Shown in pieces: positions 1-9,438 of a stretch of 32,869 nucleotides of DNA. Position 1 is the first letter of the stretch, and every line of letters starts with the position of its first letter. Under the pieces are notes generated by a model, which was not told where the DNA came from, made no database searches, and saw only the letters and a program-made list of their open reading frames with translations. A program made the position numbers and the translations under genes. This stretch comes from Saprospiraceae bacterium. GTDB lineage: Bacteria > Bacteroidota > Bacteroidia > Chitinophagales > Saprospiraceae. The stretch is from the NCBI GenBank assembly GCA_020630495.1, contig JAHDBH010000010.1, positions 1-32,869 on the forward strand, given 5' to 3'.

Positions 1-4
1 GCCA

Positions 5-1006
5 TCAGAGTCGCCCAATTTTTTTCAATGCCTTGTATTTTACCCTATACATTTTCATGGCATTGATTATGGAGATTTGCTTCGTGAAGATTTCTTCATA
101 TTTCTTGAATGTTGCTTCTCCCGATAGCTTGTGCATCATACGCATCTGCGTGATATGAAGCTTTTGATACAAGATGGTAGCTGGATCAATATCGGCGTAC
201 CAGTCGGCTTCACAGATATTGTATCGTGACCAGTAGCCTAGATCATACTGTGGCATGATGGTCACAAGAGTCTTGATCGCCTCATCATAGAGCCGTGAAG
301 CTAAATCGTGCTCTGGAAATACTCTGCGGTAATCCTGCACACCGCAAAGAGCGAAGATCATACCATTGAGCACCAGCGTAGGAACCTCACTGGTATATTC
401 TTCATAGAATGGACCCCACTCTGTGTAGGATGTGACTCCACCCTCAGCGACTGAAATTGCGTAAGGTATCAGAGCCTGCTCCGCCATGTCACGATATTCG
501 TCGTTATGCGTAAGCTGGTAAGCTCTCAGCAGTATGCTGATACCACGGCTTTGGCTAAATGCGCTCTGCCATGGACCGGGGTTTTTGTAAGCTGGCAAGG
601 CTACATCTGTCATCCATCGAGCTCCTAGCTTGTCGTCCATCTCTGCATGCTCCATAAACCAATCCGCAAACTTCAAGAATCTGCTGGCATCCTCATCTTG
701 CTGCGTAGTAAGATAGGTATGCCATACAGAGAGGCCCATCTGACCTATGGAAATGGGAAAATAGACATACTCTTTGTCGGTGACATCGATGTAGGTCTTA
801 TTGATGGGTATTCCATTTTCATCAAATCGCTTGATGAGGGCTTGCTCCTTTCCTGTGCTTACCAATTCCTCATGAAAAACGAAATAGTATTCACCAAGCT
901 CAGTTGAATGCATATCACTGGCCAGGTCATAGCCATCCATCTGTAATCGATGAAAATCTTGCTTCAATTTTCGAAGCATGAAAAGTGCTTTTCTTAGCTT
1001 TCCCAT
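5..1006 (-). CDS. D-glucuronyl C5-epimerase-like protein
   Basis: A 333-residue protein resembling the C-terminal catalytic domain of animal heparan-sulfate D-glucuronyl C5-epimerase. Aligned landmarks are an S-R-G-I-S-I-L-L-R-A-Y segment (about residues 152-162), the tyrosine-rich PFYEEYTSEVP...VLNGM block (about 199-216), MPQYDLGYWSRYN (about 251-263) and LHITQM near 284. In the animal enzyme the YEEY and VLNG regions form part of the active site. The family inverts C5 of glucuronate within a polymer. There is no signal peptide or membrane segment, so the protein appears cytoplasmic, which is odd for a polymer-acting enzyme and may mean it acts on a lipid-linked or nucleotide-linked precursor (inference). 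The start is supported by a TAGCTTTG box 8 bases upstream. It is divergent from a glycosyltransferase and near diNAc-uronate genes, which fits a polysaccharide locus. The stop codon lies just inside the window, so the gene is complete. Confidence 0.82.
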   Translation of the reverse strand: MGKLRKALFMLRKLKQDFHRLQMDGYDLASDMHSTELGEYYFVFHEELVSTGKEQALIKRFDENGIPINKTYIDVTDKEYVYFPISIGQMGLSVWHTYLTTQQDEDASRFLKFADWFMEHAEMDDKLGARWMTDVALPAYKNPGPWQSAFSQSRGISILLRAYQLTHNDEYRDMAEQALIPYAISVAEGGVTSYTEWGPFYEEYTSEVPTLVLNGMIFALCGVQDYRRVFPEHDLASRLYDEAIKTLVTIMPQYDLGYWSRYNICEADWYADIDPATILYQKLHITQMRMMHKLSGEATFKKYEEIFTKQISIINAMKMYRVKYKALKKIGRL

Positions 1007-1014
1007 TTCAGCGT

Positions 1015-1022
1015 CAAAGCTA
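1015..1022 (-). promoter_or_regulatory. -7 promoter box of the C5-epimerase gene
   Basis: TAGCTTTG on the minus strand, an exact match to the Bacteroidota -7 consensus TAnnTTTG, ending 8 bases before the ATG. No convincing -33 TTG is visible at the usual distance. Confidence 0.6.
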
Positions 1023-1066
1023 TGTATATTGCAACTATTTATAATGTGTCAGGGCATCTCCCCAGC

Positions 1067-1074
1067 TATCTTTG
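1067..1074 (+). promoter_or_regulatory. -7 promoter box of the GT4 gene
   Basis: TATCTTTG, an exact TAnnTTTG match ending 4 bases before the ATG at 1079. It shows that an upstream in-frame ATG at 1022 is not the start, since that ATG lies upstream of the promoter and overlaps the divergent box. Confidence 0.6.
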
Positions 1075-1078
1075 TCCT

Positions 1079-2401
1079 ATGAAGTCATTCCTCCTCATTG
1101 CCTATTACTGGCCGCCTGCTAGCGGACCTGGTGTGCAACGTTGGCTCAAGCTTTGCAAGTACATGGAGGAATACAGCTGGACACCCATAGTCCTTACAGT
1201 GAAGAATGGCAGCTATCCAGCTTCAGACGAGCAACTGCTAGAAGAAGTTTCCAATCATTGGCCTGTCTACACATCTAGGACGATAGAGCCTATTAGTCTC
1301 TTTCAGCGCCTTATCGGTAGATCAGGCGCCCCTACCAGCGTAGGTATGGATACTGCTGGCTCTGAGCAATCTTGGCTGCAGCGCAAGATTACTGCATTAG
1401 GCCTGTATATCCGTGCTAACATATTCGTCCCAGACGCACGTATGGGTTGGAAACGATATGCCCTACCGAAAGCCCTAGAAATTATCGAGAAGCATCAGGT
1501 GCAGGCGATTATTACCACGGGGCCACCTCAGAGCGTGCATCTCATAGCTCTTGATCTTTACAAGAAGGTGTCTATACCGTGGCTTGCTGATTTCAGAGAC
1601 CCCTGGACAAGCGCTTACTATAATGCTAATCTCAATAGAAGCGCCTCGGCTCAGCGTCGTGATCTGGCTCTGGAAACTGCGGTGTTGAGTGCGGCATCCG
1701 CTGTGACCTGTGTCTCACCAGCGATGAAAGTCGAATTTGCTGATCGCAATGAGAATGTCCATGTAGTATACAATGGCTATGACCCCAGCGATTTCACAAG
1801 TTCAGAGCCAGTAGAGGTATCCGCAAACTTTGTAGTTGCTTATGTCGGAACCATCAAAAATCTCGAGATTCAGCCGTCGCTATGGAGAGCTATCAGCAAA
1901 CTCAGAGATGAGCATCCAGAATTTAAAAGAGACTTCAGACTAGAGTTTACGGGAAATGTCAGCGCAGCAGTCAAAGAGAGCATCCGCGAGCACAGCATTG
2001 CAGAATGCACCTACTACCACGGATTTGCCGATCATAAGACCGCTATCGCGCGCATGCACGCTGCAGCTGCGCTGCTATTTATCATAGCTGATTTACCTGG
2101 TAGCGACAAGATCGTAACAGGCAAGATCTTTGAATATCTTGCAAGTGGAACACCAATCCTGGGTATAGGCCCCGCAAATGGTGGTGCTGACATGATCTTG
2201 CAAGATGTGGGCTCACAAAGTTTAATGCCGTATGAGGCACAAGAAATCTACCAGTCTAGGCTGATGGAGTTATACACGCGATGGAAGGATAAGCCAGCTG
2301 AAGAGACTACACCTCATACTATACCAGAAAAGATAAAGCAATACAGCAGGCGAGCTCAAGCCGCAGAAATGGCTCAGATACTGGAGCAGATCTCCCACTA
2401 G
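1079..2401 (+). CDS. Glycosyltransferase, GT4 family
   Basis: A 440-residue GT-B glycosyltransferase. The N-terminus (MKSFLLIAYYWPPASGPGVQ) is the typical acceptor-side Rossmann start with the glycine-rich turn seen in group 1/GT4 enzymes of polysaccharide clusters. A central FRDPW motif follows, and the C-terminal half has VVAYVGTI near the domain junction and a donor-binding segment KIFEYLASGTPILGIGP, with the E-x7-like acidic/glycine motif of the family. No signal peptide or membrane span is obvious, so it is cytosolic or membrane-associated. Sugar donor and acceptor cannot be told from sequence. An in-frame ATG 57 bases upstream is rejected because a TATCTTTG promoter box lies between it and this start. 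The gene converges on the oxidase gene with only 3 bases between stop codons. Confidence 0.85.
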   Translation: MKSFLLIAYYWPPASGPGVQRWLKLCKYMEEYSWTPIVLTVKNGSYPASDEQLLEEVSNHWPVYTSRTIEPISLFQRLIGRSGAPTSVGMDTAGSEQSWLQRKITALGLYIRANIFVPDARMGWKRYALPKALEIIEKHQVQAIITTGPPQSVHLIALDLYKKVSIPWLADFRDPWTSAYYNANLNRSASAQRRDLALETAVLSAASAVTCVSPAMKVEFADRNENVHVVYNGYDPSDFTSSEPVEVSANFVVAYVGTIKNLEIQPSLWRAISKLRDEHPEFKRDFRLEFTGNVSAAVKESIREHSIAECTYYHGFADHKTAIARMHAAAALLFIIADLPGSDKIVTGKIFEYLASGTPILGIGPANGGADMILQDVGSQSLMPYEAQEIYQSRLMELYTRWKDKPAEETTPHTIPEKIKQYSRRAQAAEMAQILEQISH

Positions 2402-2404
2402 CCA

Positions 2405-3376
2405 TCACCTATCAAATGGATGACCAGCAACCTTATCAGTCACTAATCCATGCGATCTATCATTCTTACCTACTACGGGAGCATTGCGTATATCATGCAC
2501 GAGCTGGATGGCGGCTAGCGAGTCACTCATACCAAAGCCATTACCCGCATGGATCTCCTCGTAGCTGCGCGTATGCAACTCCGTGAAGCCTCCGCTAAAC
2601 TCAAACTCATCGTCCCCGATCATCAGTGATCTGTACGTCCGCAGCCCCTTCTCCTTGATAGCTTCTGGCAGCACCTCGTAGTTGATACTGAGGAACCAGC
2701 GTACTCTTGCGCGATCGAGCTGCAGATATCCCGCAGCTCTATCGTGCGCATGGATATGCACCTCATAGTCTTTCACCTCACCGAAGATCCACATCAGCAT
2801 ATCATAGAAGTGTACACCTATATTAGTCGCTATACCTCCACTCTTCTTTAACTCACCTTTCCAGCTGGCATAGTACCATAGCCCGCGTGAGGTCAAGTAT
2901 GTGAGATCTATATCGTGGATCTCATCAGCAGCGGTAGCTTCTATACGCTTCTTCAGTTCTATGACACTGGGATGCAGTCTTAGTTGGAGGATGTTATACA
3001 CGCGCTTGCCAGTCTCCTGCTCTATCTCTTGTAGACCATCAATATTCCATGGATTGAGTACGATAGGCTTCTCACAGATGACGTCAGCGCCCAGTCGTAG
3101 ACCAAAGCGGATATGAGCATCATGCAGATAATTAGGTGAGCACACGATCACATAGTCAGGACCTTCGCCGCGGCGCCGCAGCTTCTCCAGATGTCTATCA
3201 AATCTCTCAAACTCTGTAAAAAACGCGCTACCAGGAAAGTAACTATCGATGATACCCACGCTATCACTTGGATCCATAGCTGCGATCAGCTCGCCACCTG
3301 TATCCTTGATAGCCTTCATGTGTCTGGGTGCGATGTATCCTGCCGCGCCTATGAGAGCATATTTAAATTTCTTCAC
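2405..3376 (-). CDS. wbpB: UDP-N-acetylglucosaminuronate 3-dehydrogenase (WbpB/WlbA type)
   Basis: A 323-residue Gfo/Idh/MocA oxidoreductase. The NAD-binding Rossmann turn GAAGYIAP is at residues 10-17, the SPNYLHDAHIR segment at 80-90, and the family signature CEKPIVLNPW at 101-110 with the conserved lysine K103. The segment around DSVGIIDSYFPGS and the QLRLHP motif are specific to the WlbA/WbpB subgroup, which oxidises C3 of UDP-GlcNAc-uronate on the way to 2,3-diacetamido-uronate sugars of O-antigens and capsules. The partner aminotransferase (WbpE) and the UDP-GlcNAc 6-dehydrogenase (WbpA) are not in the window; the acetyltransferase WbpD is, about 2.7 kb away on the other strand. The start overlaps the yfhO stop by 4 bases, so the two are co-transcribed. 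Confidence 0.88.
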   Translation of the reverse strand: MKKFKYALIGAAGYIAPRHMKAIKDTGGELIAAMDPSDSVGIIDSYFPGSAFFTEFERFDRHLEKLRRRGEGPDYVIVCSPNYLHDAHIRFGLRLGADVICEKPIVLNPWNIDGLQEIEQETGKRVYNILQLRLHPSVIELKKRIEATAADEIHDIDLTYLTSRGLWYYASWKGELKKSGGIATNIGVHFYDMLMWIFGEVKDYEVHIHAHDRAAGYLQLDRARVRWFLSINYEVLPEAIKEKGLRTYRSLMIGDDEFEFSGGFTELHTRSYEEIHAGNGFGMSDSLAAIQLVHDIRNAPVVGKNDRSHGLVTDKVAGHPFDR

Positions 3377-5931
3377 TTCTTTTTCTTCTTGGTCTTCCTA
3401 GTAGATTTTTTAGCTTCTTGAGATTTGCGAGGTACCGCTTGCTTGACCGCAGGCACAGTGACTGCCTTCGCAGCTTCTATAGACCACTCTGCGTAGCGAT
3501 CTTTTGCCCACAGGAACGCGCTGCCCAGTAGCAGAAGCAGCAGTAAGATAGATGACAAGAGAGTCACACCTGCATACTTGGCTGTAGGCTCATACCTGAA
3601 CCGTATCTCGTGCGATCCAGCTGGTATCCGCAGGGCTCGTAGTGAGTAATTAGCTCGCAGCATAGGTACGACTTCACCGTCCATCTCGACTGTCCAGCCC
3701 TCATCAGTCCATGCCTCGGAGAACACAGCGATCTGTTCTTCATCCGTGGTAGCCGTATAGAGTATATCATTGGGTTTGTAGCTCTTGATGGCGATATTCC
3801 CTTGGCCTGAGCTCGGTCTCAGCCCAGCGATCTCATCTGCAAATTCTGATACATTGATCACCGCAGCCGAGTCAGCTCGCACCTCCGCCACAGCAGCGAT
3901 CTCTTCATCCGGTGTCTCCACCCTCTTGATATCTTGCACAAACCATGCATTGCCCAGAGCGCCTTCATTGACTTGCGGCTGCCCCTGCGGAGAGATAAAG
4001 TATTTAGTGTTGTACATATTGAGGACATTCATGTTGCCCTTTAGGATATAGTAGTCGATCATATCCTGCATACGTTGCGGCTTAGCAGCATTGTATCCGC
4101 CTATCGTATTATGATGAAATGAGGTACTTGCATTATTATAAGTGTCTATGCTCTGATCCATGACGCGATAGGCATAGCGCTTACCTCCTTCGCGCTTTTT
4201 GATCTGTGCATCCACGGGTCGCTCAGGAAACATTTCGGCCAGAGACCTCTCCTTTACCCAGTTGTCCTGATCTATATATCTACGAGACACTGTCCACAGA
4301 TCCACGGTTGATATAGCGAGGAGAAGCGTGAGGGCAATCCAGGATTGCTTGATGTGCCTTTCGGCAAAAAGCCATAGTACCACACCTGCAGCAAGGATGT
4401 AAGCAATGGATCTCAGCGCATCAGCTCTGAGCATACTCAAGCGCTGTTCTTTAAATAAGTCTACGATCTCTCTGGGATATCGCGCGTCACCATAGGCGAC
4501 AAAGTCAAATAGTGATGGAGCTAGCAGAGCAAGCAAAGCGCACACCCCTGCGCTGATCCCAACTGCTGGATACAAACTTTTTACCAGTTGATCCTTATTC
4601 CCTTTATCACTCCAGGACATGTCCACGAATTTGCTAGCAGCAAGCACCGCAGGAATCGCAAATAAGAGTGCCGTTGCATGCAGGGTGCTCGCAGGGGTCC
4701 TGAACTTGTTCAGATACGGTAGATTATCAAAGAGAAAGCGATTGAAGCTCTCAAAATTATTCCCCAGCGACATTACTACGATAAGCAGCGTACTCAGTCC
4801 AAAGCCTACACGCCACGGCACAGGCAGCACAAAAAAGCTCAGAACAAACAAAAAGAAAATCACCGCTCCCACATAGTAGGGGCCACTCGTAAACTGGAGA
4901 TCACCCCAGTACATAGGTGCACTGATGGTACCATCTTTTGCAGGTCGAGCTCCATTCTGCACATAGAGATCTCCTACAGGACTGTCAGCCGCTACTTCTT
5001 CTACACTGCTTCCGCCTACTGCTCTAGGAATGAATAGGCTATATATATCTCGCCATCCATTGCTCCACTGGGTAGCGTAGTCCCAGTCCAGCCCTTTTAC
5101 AGAACTACTGGAGGCTGGACCTACAGGCTCTTGCAGGACAGGAGCACCACGCATGGTTGACTCACTGGATTTCACGCTGCTCACTACTTGCGTCAGATTG
5201 CTAGTGACTCCGAGCACTAGACCTATGAGAAGCAAGAGCACACCGCGTCCGCTTTTGGCCGAAAGGCCCTTAAGTCCACTCAGTGAACTAGCAACAAACC
5301 ACACTGCGCACGCCAGCAGAAAATAATAGAGCATCTGAGGATGGTTGGCCCGGAGACTCAGAGATACACCTACCCCTAGCAGTGCTGCTCCGCAGAGCTG
5401 TGGAAAGAACTTAGTCTGCCGCAGAGCTATCAGCATCCCAGAAAATATCAACGGAAAGTTTGCTATAGCGCGGATTTTATTATTATGTCCAGCCTCGAGC
5501 AAGACGAGATGGTTGACATTGAGCATCATGACTATGGCCCCTATACAGGCAAGATATGGCTTGACCCGCATGAGCACGAGCCCCAGATAAGTCAGCAGCC
5601 CCATACCAAAAAACATCCCCACAGCTCCCTTCTGCCAGAAGCGTGTCACAGGTATCACATGACGCAGTACATTAGCATCGCGTCCGTAGACAAGTAGATT
5701 CCATTGCATGCCGCCAAACATGCTATTGTTCCAGTAGTATTTCTCACCCGTAATCTCCTCATATTCGAGGTTCTCGCCTTGCATGGCCTTGCCTTGGGAG
5801 ATATCGTTCTGGAAGAGCTGTTTCCCATCATACTGAGGCGCAAAGAGCGCGGCGGCCAGCACAAATAGCAAGAGAATACAGCCTATATGTGGTAGTGCCG
5901 CGGTGAGCAGCTTTCGGCTTTGAGTCTGCAT
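3373..5931 (-). CDS. YfhO family multi-spanning membrane protein
   Basis: An 852-residue integral membrane protein. An N-terminal transmembrane helix (about residues 11-29) precedes a periplasmic loop with ISQGKAMQGENLEY, then a long series of hydrophobic spans to about residue 555, a large soluble segment, a C-terminal beta-rich part with WTDEGWTVEMDGE and LRIPAGSHEIRFRY, one last helix near 785-805 and a lysine-rich cytoplasmic tail ending in five lysines. This layout is that of the YfhO family (GT-C-like fold), whose Gram-positive members are involved in glycosylating cell-surface polymers. In Bacteroidota the substrate is unknown. Location between wbpB and wbpD suggests a role in cell-surface glycan assembly (inference). 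A TAGCTTTG box lies 5 bases before the ATG. Confidence 0.85.
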   Translation of the reverse strand: MQTQSRKLLTAALPHIGCILLLFVLAAALFAPQYDGKQLFQNDISQGKAMQGENLEYEEITGEKYYWNNSMFGGMQWNLLVYGRDANVLRHVIPVTRFWQKGAVGMFFGMGLLTYLGLVLMRVKPYLACIGAIVMMLNVNHLVLLEAGHNNKIRAIANFPLIFSGMLIALRQTKFFPQLCGAALLGVGVSLSLRANHPQMLYYFLLACAVWFVASSLSGLKGLSAKSGRGVLLLLIGLVLGVTSNLTQVVSSVKSSESTMRGAPVLQEPVGPASSSSVKGLDWDYATQWSNGWRDIYSLFIPRAVGGSSVEEVAADSPVGDLYVQNGARPAKDGTISAPMYWGDLQFTSGPYYVGAVIFFLFVLSFFVLPVPWRVGFGLSTLLIVVMSLGNNFESFNRFLFDNLPYLNKFRTPASTLHATALLFAIPAVLAASKFVDMSWSDKGNKDQLVKSLYPAVGISAGVCALLALLAPSLFDFVAYGDARYPREIVDLFKEQRLSMLRADALRSIAYILAAGVVLWLFAERHIKQSWIALTLLLAISTVDLWTVSRRYIDQDNWVKERSLAEMFPERPVDAQIKKREGGKRYAYRVMDQSIDTYNNASTSFHHNTIGGYNAAKPQRMQDMIDYYILKGNMNVLNMYNTKYFISPQGQPQVNEGALGNAWFVQDIKRVETPDEEIAAVAEVRADSAAVINVSEFADEIAGLRPSSGQGNIAIKSYKPNDILYTATTDEEQIAVFSEAWTDEGWTVEMDGEVVPMLRANYSLRALRIPAGSHEIRFRYEPTAKYAGVTLLSSILLLLLLLGSAFLWAKDRYAEWSIEAAKAVTVPAVKQAVPRKSQEAKKSTRKTKKKKK

Positions 5932-5936
5932 ATACG

Positions 5937-5944
5937 CAAAGCTA
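5937..5944 (-). promoter_or_regulatory. -7 promoter box of yfhO-wbpB
   Basis: TAGCTTTG on the minus strand, an exact TAnnTTTG match ending 5 bases before the yfhO ATG. It is preceded by an AT-rich stretch. Confidence 0.6.
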
Positions 5945-6079
5945 CTTTAAAAATTATCGTAGAGCCAGGCTAGTGCGCAGATCGCTCATACCGCAGCTGT
6001 GTTCTTGATCGTTATAGAGCTGCTGGCTCACGTCTGTAGACTCTCGCGAGTCCTCGAGATTTGCAGGGCCCAAAATGCT

Positions 6080-6087
6080 CACATTTG
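6080..6087 (+). promoter_or_regulatory. Possible -7 box of wbpD
   Basis: CACATTTG differs from TAnnTTTG at one position and lies 22 bases before the wbpD ATG, a more ordinary leader length than most genes here. Weak evidence. Confidence 0.3.
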
Positions 6088-6109
6088 CAAGCAAAGGTCC
6101 TTAGACGAT

Positions 6110-6697
6110 ATGAAAGACTCATCTACTCCATACTACGCACATCCAACTGCCATCATAGATGAAGGTGCAGAGATACATGCCGGCACTAAGGTGTGGCACT
6201 TTTGCCATGTCATGTCTGGATGTAGCATTGGAGAAGGCTGCATCCTGGGGCAAAATGTCTTTGTGGCATCCGGTGTCACGCTGGGCAAAGGAGTCAAGGT
6301 GCAGAATAATGTGTCGCTCTACACAGGAGTCCACTGCGAAGATCACGCATTTCTAGGTCCGAGTATGGTATTTACTAATGTGCTCAATCCTCGCAGCAAT
6401 ATCGAGCGCAAAGACGAATTTAAAGTCACACGCGTGGGTCGCAGCGCAAGTCTCGGGGCCAACTGCACCATCGTATGTGGTAACGACATCGGCGACTATG
6501 CTCTCGTGGGGGCTGGAGCTGTGGTGACAAGTGATGTACCAGCATTTGCACTTGTCCTGGGCATGCCTGCTCGGATAGCTGGATGGGTGAGTAAGCGCGG
6601 CATCCGCTTATCATTTGATCAAGACGGTCACGCCAGTTGCCCAGAGGATGGAAGCAAGTATCGACTACAGGATGGACGCGTGCAAGAAATAGCTTAG
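6110..6697 (+). CDS. wbpD: UDP-2-acetamido-3-amino-glucuronate N-acetyltransferase (WbpD/WlbB type)
   Basis: A 195-residue left-handed beta-helix acetyltransferase built of hexapeptide repeats from about residue 8 to 150. Subgroup landmarks are KVWHFCHVM, LGQNVFVASGV, VQNNVSLYTGV, the FTNVLNPRS loop and GANCTIVCG, which together match WbpD/WlbB rather than general hexapeptide transferases. The enzyme transfers acetyl from acetyl-CoA to the 3-amino group of UDP-GlcNAc3N-uronate, the step after WbpB and the aminotransferase WbpE. The first ATG giving the family N-terminus is at 6110; a GTG extension to 5999 adds 37 residues with no family resemblance and was dropped. It is divergent from yfhO-wbpB, so the pathway is split between two transcripts. 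Confidence 0.87.
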   Translation: MKDSSTPYYAHPTAIIDEGAEIHAGTKVWHFCHVMSGCSIGEGCILGQNVFVASGVTLGKGVKVQNNVSLYTGVHCEDHAFLGPSMVFTNVLNPRSNIERKDEFKVTRVGRSASLGANCTIVCGNDIGDYALVGAGAVVTSDVPAFALVLGMPARIAGWVSKRGIRLSFDQDGHASCPEDGSKYRLQDGRVQEIA

Positions 6698-6728
6698 GAT
6701 CATCTCGCTGACATTTTGGCAGTAGCCT

Positions 6729-6736
6729 TACCTTTG
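6729..6736 (+). promoter_or_regulatory. -7 promoter box of the miaB operon
   Basis: TACCTTTG, an exact TAnnTTTG match ending 6 bases before the miaB ATG. A CTG 18 bases upstream of the box (6708-6710) is the nearest thing to a -33 TTG. Confidence 0.6.
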
Positions 6737-6742
6737 CAGACT

Positions 6743-8185
6743 ATGCACAAGTATGATAAGGATAGAGCTCTCGTGGATCGCCAGATCCTCACAGATCGAC
6801 AAGGTGAAGTAATGGATCGCCCGGGACGTGTAGGCGATAAGTCATTTTATATAGAGAGCTATGGATGCCAGATGAACTTCGCCGATAGCGAGATCGTGGC
6901 ATCCATCCTAGCCGACATAGGCTATAGCGCTACAGCAAGCATGGATAGCGCTGATCTGATCTTGATCAATACATGCTCCATCAGAGAAAAAGCCGAAGAC
7001 ACTGTGCGTAAGCGTCTGCGCATCTTTGATAAAGCCAAGCGCAGAAGACCTGGCACGCTTGTAGGTGTCCTGGGATGCATGGCTGAGCGATTAAAGAAAA
7101 AATTTCTAGAAGAGGAGCGCCTGGTAGATATGGTGGTCGGCCCAGATGCCTACAGAGACCTCCCAGCACTCCTTGCTAGCGCCGAAGAAGGTCAGAAAGG
7201 AATCAATGTCCTCCTCAGCCGAGAAGAAACCTATGCCGATGTAGCACCCGTACGGCTCAATAGTAATGGAGTCAGCGCCTTCATCTCTATCATGCGAGGA
7301 TGCGATAATATGTGTTCCTTCTGTGTAGTACCATTTACTCGTGGTCGTGAGAGGAGTAGAGATCCCTACAGTGTGATCGCTGAGGCAAGTCAGCTCTATG
7401 AGCAGGGCTATAAGGAAGTCACACTCCTAGGGCAGAATGTGGACTCCTACCAGTGGTCGCACGAGGAGTCTGGAGAATCTGTAAACTTTGCTCGGCTGCT
7501 GGGACTAGTGGCCGATATTGGTCCTGACTTGCGCGTAAGATTCAGCACCAGCCACCCCAAGGACATCACTGATGAGGTGCTGCATACTATAGCAGCCTAT
7601 CGCAACATCTGCGACTATATCCATCTACCCGTACAGTCTGGGAGTAGTCGCATCCTATCAAGGATGAATCGCACCTACGATCGCGAGTGGTACATGGAGC
7701 GAGTAGAATCTATCTATCGTATCATCCCAGACTGTGCTATCAGTTCTGATATCATCACGGGATTTTGTGGCGAGACGGAGGAGGAGCACCGTGAAACATT
7801 GAGTATGGTCGAGTGGGCAGGATATACTATGAGTTACATGTTTTACTATAGCGAGCGTCCTGGAACCTTAGCTGCACGCAAGTACGAGGATGATGTAGAT
7901 CTAGCTACTAAGAAGCGTAGACTAGCAGAAGTCATCGACCTACAGCGCACTGTATCTCATCAGCACAATCTCAGGGACGTAGGCAAGACTATGGAAATCT
8001 TACTGGAGGGCAGATCCAAAAAAAGTGACCGGCACTGGAAAGGTCGCAATAGCCAAAATAAAATCGTGATTATGCCCATGATGGATGGCTACGCTATCGG
8101 AGACTATGTCGACGTCAAGATCTCTGATACTACTAGTGCAACTCTCCTAGGAGATATCATCCAGAAAAGCCAATACTCCTCATGA
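6743..8185 (+). CDS. miaB: tRNA-2-methylthio-N6-dimethylallyladenosine synthase MiaB
   Basis: A 480-residue radical-SAM methylthiotransferase that adds a methylthio group to i6A37 of tRNAs reading UNN codons. The N-terminal UPF0004 domain has the three auxiliary-cluster cysteines C42 ([11 protein letters not shown]), C78 (NTCSIR) and C112 (GCMAER). The radical-SAM CxxxCxxC motif is C187, C191 and C194 ([19 protein letters not shown]). The downstream part ([28 protein letters not shown]) is diagnostic of MiaB, and a TRAM domain closes the protein. The length is normal. The ATG at 6743 is chosen because of the promoter box 6 bases upstream; a TTG at 6716 would lie before that box. The stop overlaps the next start by 4 bases (ATGA). 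Confidence 0.95.
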   Translation: MHKYDKDRALVDRQILTDRQGEVMDRPGRVGDKSFYIESYGCQMNFADSEIVASILADIGYSATASMDSADLILINTCSIREKAEDTVRKRLRIFDKAKRRRPGTLVGVLGCMAERLKKKFLEEERLVDMVVGPDAYRDLPALLASAEEGQKGINVLLSREETYADVAPVRLNSNGVSAFISIMRGCDNMCSFCVVPFTRGRERSRDPYSVIAEASQLYEQGYKEVTLLGQNVDSYQWSHEESGESVNFARLLGLVADIGPDLRVRFSTSHPKDITDEVLHTIAAYRNICDYIHLPVQSGSSRILSRMNRTYDREWYMERVESIYRIIPDCAISSDIITGFCGETEEEHRETLSMVEWAGYTMSYMFYYSERPGTLAARKYEDDVDLATKKRRLAEVIDLQRTVSHQHNLRDVGKTMEILLEGRSKKSDRHWKGRNSQNKIVIMPMMDGYAIGDYVDVKISDTTSATLLGDIIQKSQYSS

Positions 8186-9438
8186 AGCTACAGGCAATAA
8201 AGCAACGGCACAATATCATAGGTAGGTCGGAGCTGCTAGACCGTGCTTTGAGCACGGCTGTGCGTGTAGCACCTACGGATCTCACGGTCCTCATCCGCGG
8301 AGAGAGCGGCGTGGGCAAGGAAGTATTTAGCAGAATCATACATCAACTCAGTCCGCGCAAGCACGAAAATTTCATCGCCATCAACTGTGGCGCCATTCCT
8401 GCTGGGACGATCAATAGTGAGCTATTTGGCCATGAGAAAGGCGCATTTACTGGAGCGACTTCGGATCGTCGCGGGTACTTTGAGGTAGCTAGCAAAGGCA
8501 CCATTTTTCTTGATGAGATCGGTGAGATGCCTCTGGACACCCAGTCCTACTTACTCAGAGTATTGGAAAACGGAGAATTTATCAAAGTCGGCTCTTCCGC
8601 CATACAGAAAACCGACGTGCGAGTGATCGCCGCCACCAATGTAGACTTACAAGATCGCATCAAGAAGGGAAAATTCAGAGAAGATCTCTACTATCGTCTG
8701 AGTACAGTGCCCATAGAGGTACCTGCGCTAAAGTCACGCCCAGAAGACATACCAGTTCTCTTCAGAAAATTTGCTGCTGACTTCGCAGAAAAGTATAGGA
8801 CTACACCCGTGCGACTTGATGATCGCGGAGAGATACTGATCCAGAACTACAGCTGGCCTGGCAATGTAAGAGAGCTGAAAAATATCGTAGAGCAAGTATC
8901 CGTGCTGAGTGAGGAGAAGACTATCACCGCAGAGATGCTGGTGGACAATTTCCCCTATCTGCTACAGCGAAATTTGCCGAGCCAGCAAAGGATAGATGAG
9001 GCAGGGAGCAATATGGAGGATCGTGAGATTCTCTATAAGTTACTGTTTGACATGAAGTCAGACCTCAATGATCTGAAGGGTCTGGTATTTGGGCTCATAC
9101 AGAAAAATGACCTCGCCGTACCTCATGTGAATACCAGCGAGCAGTTTGGCTCCGTGACGGAAGTCCTTCCAGCAGGTAATCGCGATAGAGAGCATAGAAG
9201 GGATGATCAGAGCGATGATCACATACGCTTCACGGATGGGGAGCTCTATATAGATCGTGCGGAGGATCACCTTTCCAATGCCGAGATCGTAGAAGAAGTG
9301 CTTTCTCTGCAAGACATGGAAAAAGAGATGATCAGCAAGGCTCTGACAAAATATAGTGGAAGAAGAAAGGAAGCTGCACAAGAACTTGGCATCTCTGAAC
9401 GTACTCTGTATCGTAAGATCAATCAGTACGAACTATGA
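8182..9438 (+). CDS. Sigma-54-dependent transcriptional activator without receiver domain
   Basis: A 418-residue AAA+ activator of RpoN promoters. The AAA+ domain begins almost at the N-terminus: Walker A GESGVGKE at 40-47, the sigma-54-contacting GAFTGA loop at 87-92, Walker B GTIFLDE at 106-112, and a C-terminal Fis-type helix-turn-helix ([18 protein letters not shown]) in the last 40 residues. There is no response-regulator, GAF or PAS domain in front, so control must come from level, another protein, or the linker. That linker (about residues 275-370) is long, acidic and low in conservation signals. It is translationally coupled on both sides (4-base overlaps with miaB and lptE), an arrangement I recall as common in Bacteroidota. 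Targets cannot be named from this window; I found no good GG-N10-GC sigma-54 site here. Confidence 0.9.
   Translation: MKLQAIKQRHNIIGRSELLDRALSTAVRVAPTDLTVLIRGESGVGKEVFSRIIHQLSPRKHENFIAINCGAIPAGTINSELFGHEKGAFTGATSDRRGYFEVASKGTIFLDEIGEMPLDTQSYLLRVLENGEFIKVGSSAIQKTDVRVIAATNVDLQDRIKKGKFREDLYYRLSTVPIEVPALKSRPEDIPVLFRKFAADFAEKYRTTPVRLDDRGEILIQNYSWPGNVRELKNIVEQVSVLSEEKTITAEMLVDNFPYLLQRNLPSQQRIDEAGSNMEDREILYKLLFDMKSDLNDLKGLVFGLIQKNDLAVPHVNTSEQFGSVTEVLPAGNRDREHRRDDQSDDHIRFTDGELYIDRAEDHLSNAEIVEEVLSLQDMEKEMISKALTKYSGRRKEAAQELGISERTLYRKINQYEL

Noticed and set aside
6714-6737. Sigma-54 promoter before miaB (TTGG...TTTGC)
   Set aside because: The GG and GC pairs are 16 bases apart rather than the required 10.
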